In this document: positions 59,865 through 64,000 of the stretch, one piece after another | Numbering within the stretch: the first letter of the stretch is position 1 | Layout of the letters: each line of letters starts with the position of its first letter | NCBI GenBank assembly: GCA_016987375.1 | Contig: PJRA01000453.1 | Location: 983,517-1,047,516, forward strand | Direction: 5' to 3' | Source: Brachionus koreanus | Lineage: Eukaryota; Rotifera; Eurotatoria; Ploima; Brachionidae | Length of the DNA: 64,000 nucleotides | The notes under the pieces: model-generated | What the model saw: the letters and a program-made list of their open reading frames with translations, nothing else | Told to the model about the DNA's origin: nothing | Databases searched by the model: none | Program-made: the position numbers and the translations under genes

Positions 59865-62678
59865 GGATTGATAATTTAAAGAATAAAAAATATAAATTAA
59901 AAAAAAAATTATTTTTTCATATGATTTTTTTATTAAAAAAAAATGAATTAAAAAACAAGTGATAATAAATTGTTGTGTGCATTTTTCGCGATTGAAAACA
60001 AAAACTACAAAGTTTTTTTTTTAACTAAACATTTTTTCTCTACAATGACCTCTTTCAAATCTAATCAAATTGATCGATTTTGAAAAGAAAAATCTACGCT
60101 GAAAACAAAAACATATGGCCTCAATGAAAATCAGATCAAGTTAATATATTTCTATTTCTTTTTTTCGTTGAAAATTGGTTAGATAAACCAAATTCGCTAA
60201 GGCTATTTAGATAGCTCTGTCCGACTTAGATAAAGCTATCGGAGCCAAAAGATACAGCTGAGAATAAACAACAAAACAAATAGCTAAAATTATTTGGATA
60301 TTTTTTAATTAACTTATTCTATAGATTTCCTTTTGGTTTAAAGGCTTTGCTAAACAGGTTGTAATTTAGTAGCTAAAAGAAAATATTTTTGTATTTCTAT
60401 ACCATTCAAAAGTAATTAAATTTTTGTTTAAATATTTTTCTATTTTAGCTAACCATGTAATTAAAACATAGGACTAGCTATTTTTATTATTGTTTTGGCT
60501 TAAGGCTGACTTGTAATTGAAAAATCCTTTCAAACCATTTCTCTCTGTTTCTTTCTCTACTTCTCTTAAAACTTGTTTACCCGGCTAATGCGGATACAAG
60601 TCGAGTGCAATATAAACAATTTCTAATTTTAATTTACACTTAAGATTAATTTTATTTCCAGGATAAGACTAACTTAAAAGCTATTAAATAAAATTAGGAT
60701 TTTTCTAATATTTTTGTATTATGTCTTGTTGATTAACACATAAGCTGGTTAATTAGAAAAAAATAAATTTTCAAATTTTAGTCTAATTTAGGTGCAGATA
60801 GATACATAGTCAAATTGATGCGTAACAAATTAGAAGTACACGTGCTTAGTGTCGGTCTAATAGCCTTGGAATGATAAATGAGCTTTTTAATTTAAGAAGA
60901 ATTTTTCTAATTAAAAAAAATTCTTAATTGAAATTATTGAAGCAGATTTAGAAAAAAAAAAAAAAGAAGAAAAAATTTATAAATATGTAAAACTCGTATT
61001 GATTTTTGATATTAATATTATGCCCGGATATCTTGTCCGAGCATATATTTACTCAATTAGTCAAATCAAATATATAAGTCGATTTAGTTGCGTAATTGAT
61101 AAATTTTTAATGACCAAGTTGGTGTTGGCCGTGCATATCATCTGTTTATAATTGAAATTAGTTTTCTTTTTCATAGCTATATAAAAGTTTCTCATCATTA
61201 CTTCAAATGAATACAATTAGGCTAAAATCTTTCAATATTTTTTTCTCTATTTATTTTGTTAAATAAAGCTAGAAAAAATAAAATTGGATTACAATCATAA
61301 TTTGCTAGTGAAGATTTGCTGATAGTTTAACTTGAAGATAAAAAACAAAATCGGACATTTTTCAAGTCTTCAGGGTGCGTGTATTGCTGTTTTGTAAAGC
61401 TCAAATTACAAACAAACAAAATTTGATAATAGCTTGAGAAAGCAATCTATCAAGTTTTAAAAATTTATTATATTTAATTTAAATTTCAAATTAATCTACT
61501 TTAAGATTATTTGTGGGGGATTTTTATTTTTTGATAAACAAGACCAAGTGGATAATTAGTGCCCGATCAAAAAGGTTTCCAAAATTCAAGCTAGGCTTTA
61601 ATTAATTCAAAATTATTTTGACAAATAAAGCCCTGCAAGCTTACGGATTTGAGTGCCGATTCGTTTTAGCTCCAAATATCAGCACTCATTTAATCCGCTC
61701 TCGATTACAGCAAGCAAATATTTCTTTTTCTAAAATTTTACTCGAAAAATTTAAATTATTTTAAACTAATGCTGCAAATGGACATTGATACTTGACATAG
61801 TTTTGGGAGTCTTGCTGGTCATTCGATCTTGTTTTATTGATTTAGGCAAAAATCGATACTTAAAAATAACGCTATGACAGTTCATGGCTAATAAAATTTA
61901 TGTCCGAATTTCAAGTCGCTCTATTCAAGAATTTAGACCGAATATATATTTATTCTTAAATTTATTCTTCGTTCACAGACACTAGTTAGTTTTTTTTTTC
62001 TTTTTTTTTTTTATAAATATTATTCTATTCATTCTTTTTTCAATCAAGCTAAAAGGCACACTTTTAAGATTTTAGAATAGTTTTCTCATAAATGCGGCCT
62101 GACCGAAAAATGCTTTTTTTAAGTTTGAAAAAAAAAATTTTTTTTCTCATCAAAACGAGCATCTATTAGTGCTAATTCCCCAGGCTCTTGTAATCAGCAC
62201 AAAATAAGTTTTGAGAAAAAAAAAAATTTTTTTGACAATTTAATTGTGAGCACCGTCATTTGGACGTTTTGCTTAGGCGATTGTTCTTCTTGGCGTAACT
62301 TAGATATAAGTAGATTAGTTGGGCTTAGCAAGCTCTTTAAAGTTTTAAATCTTTAGACGGCTAAATAATAAGAGATGGCCTTTGAGTTTCTATTGTGATG
62401 AGTTAACAGTTTAAACAAGCAAAGTAAAGAAAAATTGAATATTAATCACACCATCTTATCTAACCCAGTTTAAGATGAATATAAATTAGTCGATTTCTAA
62501 TTTAATTAGAATAAATTTTTTTTATTTATCTAGAATTATTATTTAGACTAAATTTCCTTTATTTTTAAGCATCAATTACATGCAAAATAAATGTTTTATT
62601 AAAAAAAATGTCTTTTTAATTTAAGCGTTCTAGAATCTTACGAATTATCACAAAAAAATTTTTTTGTTTTAATTAGCT

Positions 62679-62890
62679 CTAGAAAGCCCGTCAGATTATT
62701 AATAATAATTTCAAATTTATTTATGAAGACAATTCAAAATATTTTTTCTGAAAATTAATTAAAATTTTTTAAGAGTAAAATGATTAATTTTTAAAAGCTA
62801 TCATATAAAAATTTATTTCTATCAAAAAATATTTAAGTTCAAATTTTTTTAAAAAGGGGTCTTAAAAAAAACCCTCGGGTTTTCTGTTAA
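62679..62890 (+). repeat. Dispersed repeat, copy 2
   Basis: Starts CTAGAAAGCCCGTCAGATTA and ends near GGGTTTTCTGTTAA. It matches 17434-17628 in order and orientation, with indels. It is flanked by AT-rich DNA and no terminal repeats were recognised. Confidence 0.8.
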
Positions 62891-63917
62891 AATAAAAAAT
62901 TTCTAAATGGCTTCAGTGATTTTTTTTGATAAAGTTTCAATTTAATTTAACAATCCATTTGATTCAATTTTCAATGATTATAGAAAATTTTTCTTGTAAT
63001 TAAGCTCAAATAATCAATGTTTTAATCTCAGATTTTTGCGACAAAAATTAGTGAAAGCTTTCTTTTGATCAACAAGTATTATAACTTGAGCATCTTAAGT
63101 TAAATGTCTAACTCTTATCATATTTCAATAATTTTATTTTATTTATTTATTTCAAAATTAACATCGATCAAATTTAAATTTTTTACATGATGAAATATAA
63201 TAGATTAAAAAGAGTTTATTTTTCTCTCTTTTTTTTTTATTAAAATTAAGAATTTTTTCTTTAAACTTTATTTTGGCCATTATTTAATTTATCACAAAAG
63301 TATTATTTTTATTTTAAAGTTAAATTTTGACTAAATTTTTTATTTAAAATTTAAAATATTGTTGTTTTTTTTTTTGAATCCAAAATTTTTTACTTTTGAC
63401 CAGATTTCAATGTAACTTTATATGTTAATAAATTTTCGTTATTTTTTTTGTCTTGGTAATTACACTGTATTTTTCGGCCTCTGTTCCATTGAGAATATGA
63501 AGTTAATAATTTTTAAGTAGGTAAAAATAATTATGAAAAATACTAATTTTTTTATTGTCAATAAAAAAAGCGAAAAAATTAATAGATGATAATTGTTCGA
63601 AAAAGAAAAATAGTTTATTTGTCTAATTGAGAGAGTATTGTTGATTTTCGAGTCTTGAAGGTACAGAGGCTCAAAGGTGCACACAGACCTAGTCCATAAT
63701 TCAACTTCATTCAGTTGAATTCTAATAAAAAACATATTTCTCAAAATTAAACATAAAAACTCTATTTAACCTGATTTTTTTTAATATTTTAGACTAGAAG
63801 CCCAAATAATAAATCGATAAATATTTCATTGACATAGAGCAAAATCGATAAGTTTTGAATAAATGTTAATTAAATCCATTTGTTCGATTGATATGATAGC
63901 ATACTAAAAGCAGATCC

Positions 63918-64000
63918 ATGTCGTCCAAAGTCGTCGATTTGTGTGCGTACATGTGCGACGAGGCCGAGCAGCCCGGCCTGATCACATCCGAAGAGGAATT
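63918..64000 (+). CDS. 5' end of a new gene, truncated by window edge
   Basis: The ATG at 63918 opens MSSKVVDLCAYMCDEAEQPG, then LITSEEEF, with no stop to the window end. The codons are much GC-richer (GTC, GAC, GAG, CCC, CTG, ATC) than anything in the preceding 4 kb, as in the PIM-like kinase. An acceptor-like CTAAAAG lies 7 nt before the ATG. The product is not recognisable from 28 residues. Confidence 0.6.
   Translation, partial: MSSKVVDLCAYMCDEAEQPGLITSEEE

Larger units (their letters stand above)
59757..63917. other. Gene-poor 4.2 kb region
   Basis: AT-rich, with a 2-N gap at 59863-59864, the second copy of the dispersed repeat (62679-62890), and less AT-rich stretches around 60180-60640, 61560-61930 and 62090-62450 that could be regulatory for the gene starting at 63918. 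The frame at 63460-63744 is not called. Confidence 0.4.

Noticed and set aside
63460..63744. 94-aa minus frame near the window end
   Set aside because: The first 30 residues look protein-like but the rest is Phe/Leu/Ile low complexity. Not enough support.

Overview
The window is nuclear DNA of an animal. It is very AT-rich outside genes, with long A/T homopolymer-rich spacers. Its genes contain GT-AG introns and encode clear metazoan proteins (AQR, BAF, INTS15, MUL1, NAA60, NAA80, SMPD2, UBALD, CPPED1, a PIM-like kinase, a class A GPCR). The strong AT bias, many introns of only about 54-60 nt, tightly packed co-oriented gene pairs, and 3' splice-site-like TTTTAG signals a few bases before several start codons suggest a small invertebrate, possibly one with spliced-leader trans-splicing. 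A monogonont rotifer such as Brachionus would fit, but the phylum is inference, not shown.

Layout. 0.7-7.7 kb: AQR on +, in two exons, whose 2.6 kb intron carries an antisense LINE reverse transcriptase interrupted by a 640-N assembly gap. 9.6-10.9 kb: ankyrin-repeat protein (-). 12.4-12.7 kb: small secreted protein (-). 14.3-16.6 kb: OCRL/INPP5B inositol 5-phosphatase (+). 19.1-19.5 kb: BAF (+). 20.7-21.4 kb: Ser-rich protein (-). 22.8-24.7 kb: CPPED1 (-). 29.6-31.7 kb: orphan GPCR (+). 32.9-33.1 kb: dead mariner transposase fragment. 33.9-36.9 kb: RNMT followed closely by the 11-exon DUS2 (+), with a small acylation-type ORF convergent (-). 37.9-39.7 kb: NAA60 then NAA80 (+). 40.7-41.2 kb: UBALD (-). 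43.1-44.6 kb: SMPD2 (-). 45.2-45.6 kb: a MITE-like element. 50.4-51.7 kb: PIM-like kinase (+). 53.7-54.6 kb: Ser-rich protein with two PP1-docking motifs (-). 56.9-58.1 kb: INTS15 (-), divergent from MUL1 (+, 58.6-59.8 kb). From 63.9 kb a new gene begins and runs off the window.

How the genes relate. Most are unlinked housekeeping genes. Two tandem pairs stand out. RNMT (mRNA cap methylation) and DUS2 (tRNA dihydrouridylation) are 97 bp apart, with a poly(A) signal and then a 3' splice site just ahead of DUS2. NAA60 and NAA80 are both N-terminal acetyltransferases; NAA80 acts on actin. AQR, RNMT, DUS2 and INTS15 all act on RNA. Mobile-element content is low and decayed: one LINE, up to three mariner traces, one TA-flanked MITE and a dispersed repeat pair.

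I did not find a defence system, CRISPR array or novel multigene system. The most interesting signals are the operon/trans-splicing architecture, the MITE, the perfect 53-bp palindrome, the two PP1-docking motifs and the possible NAA60 tail frameshift.
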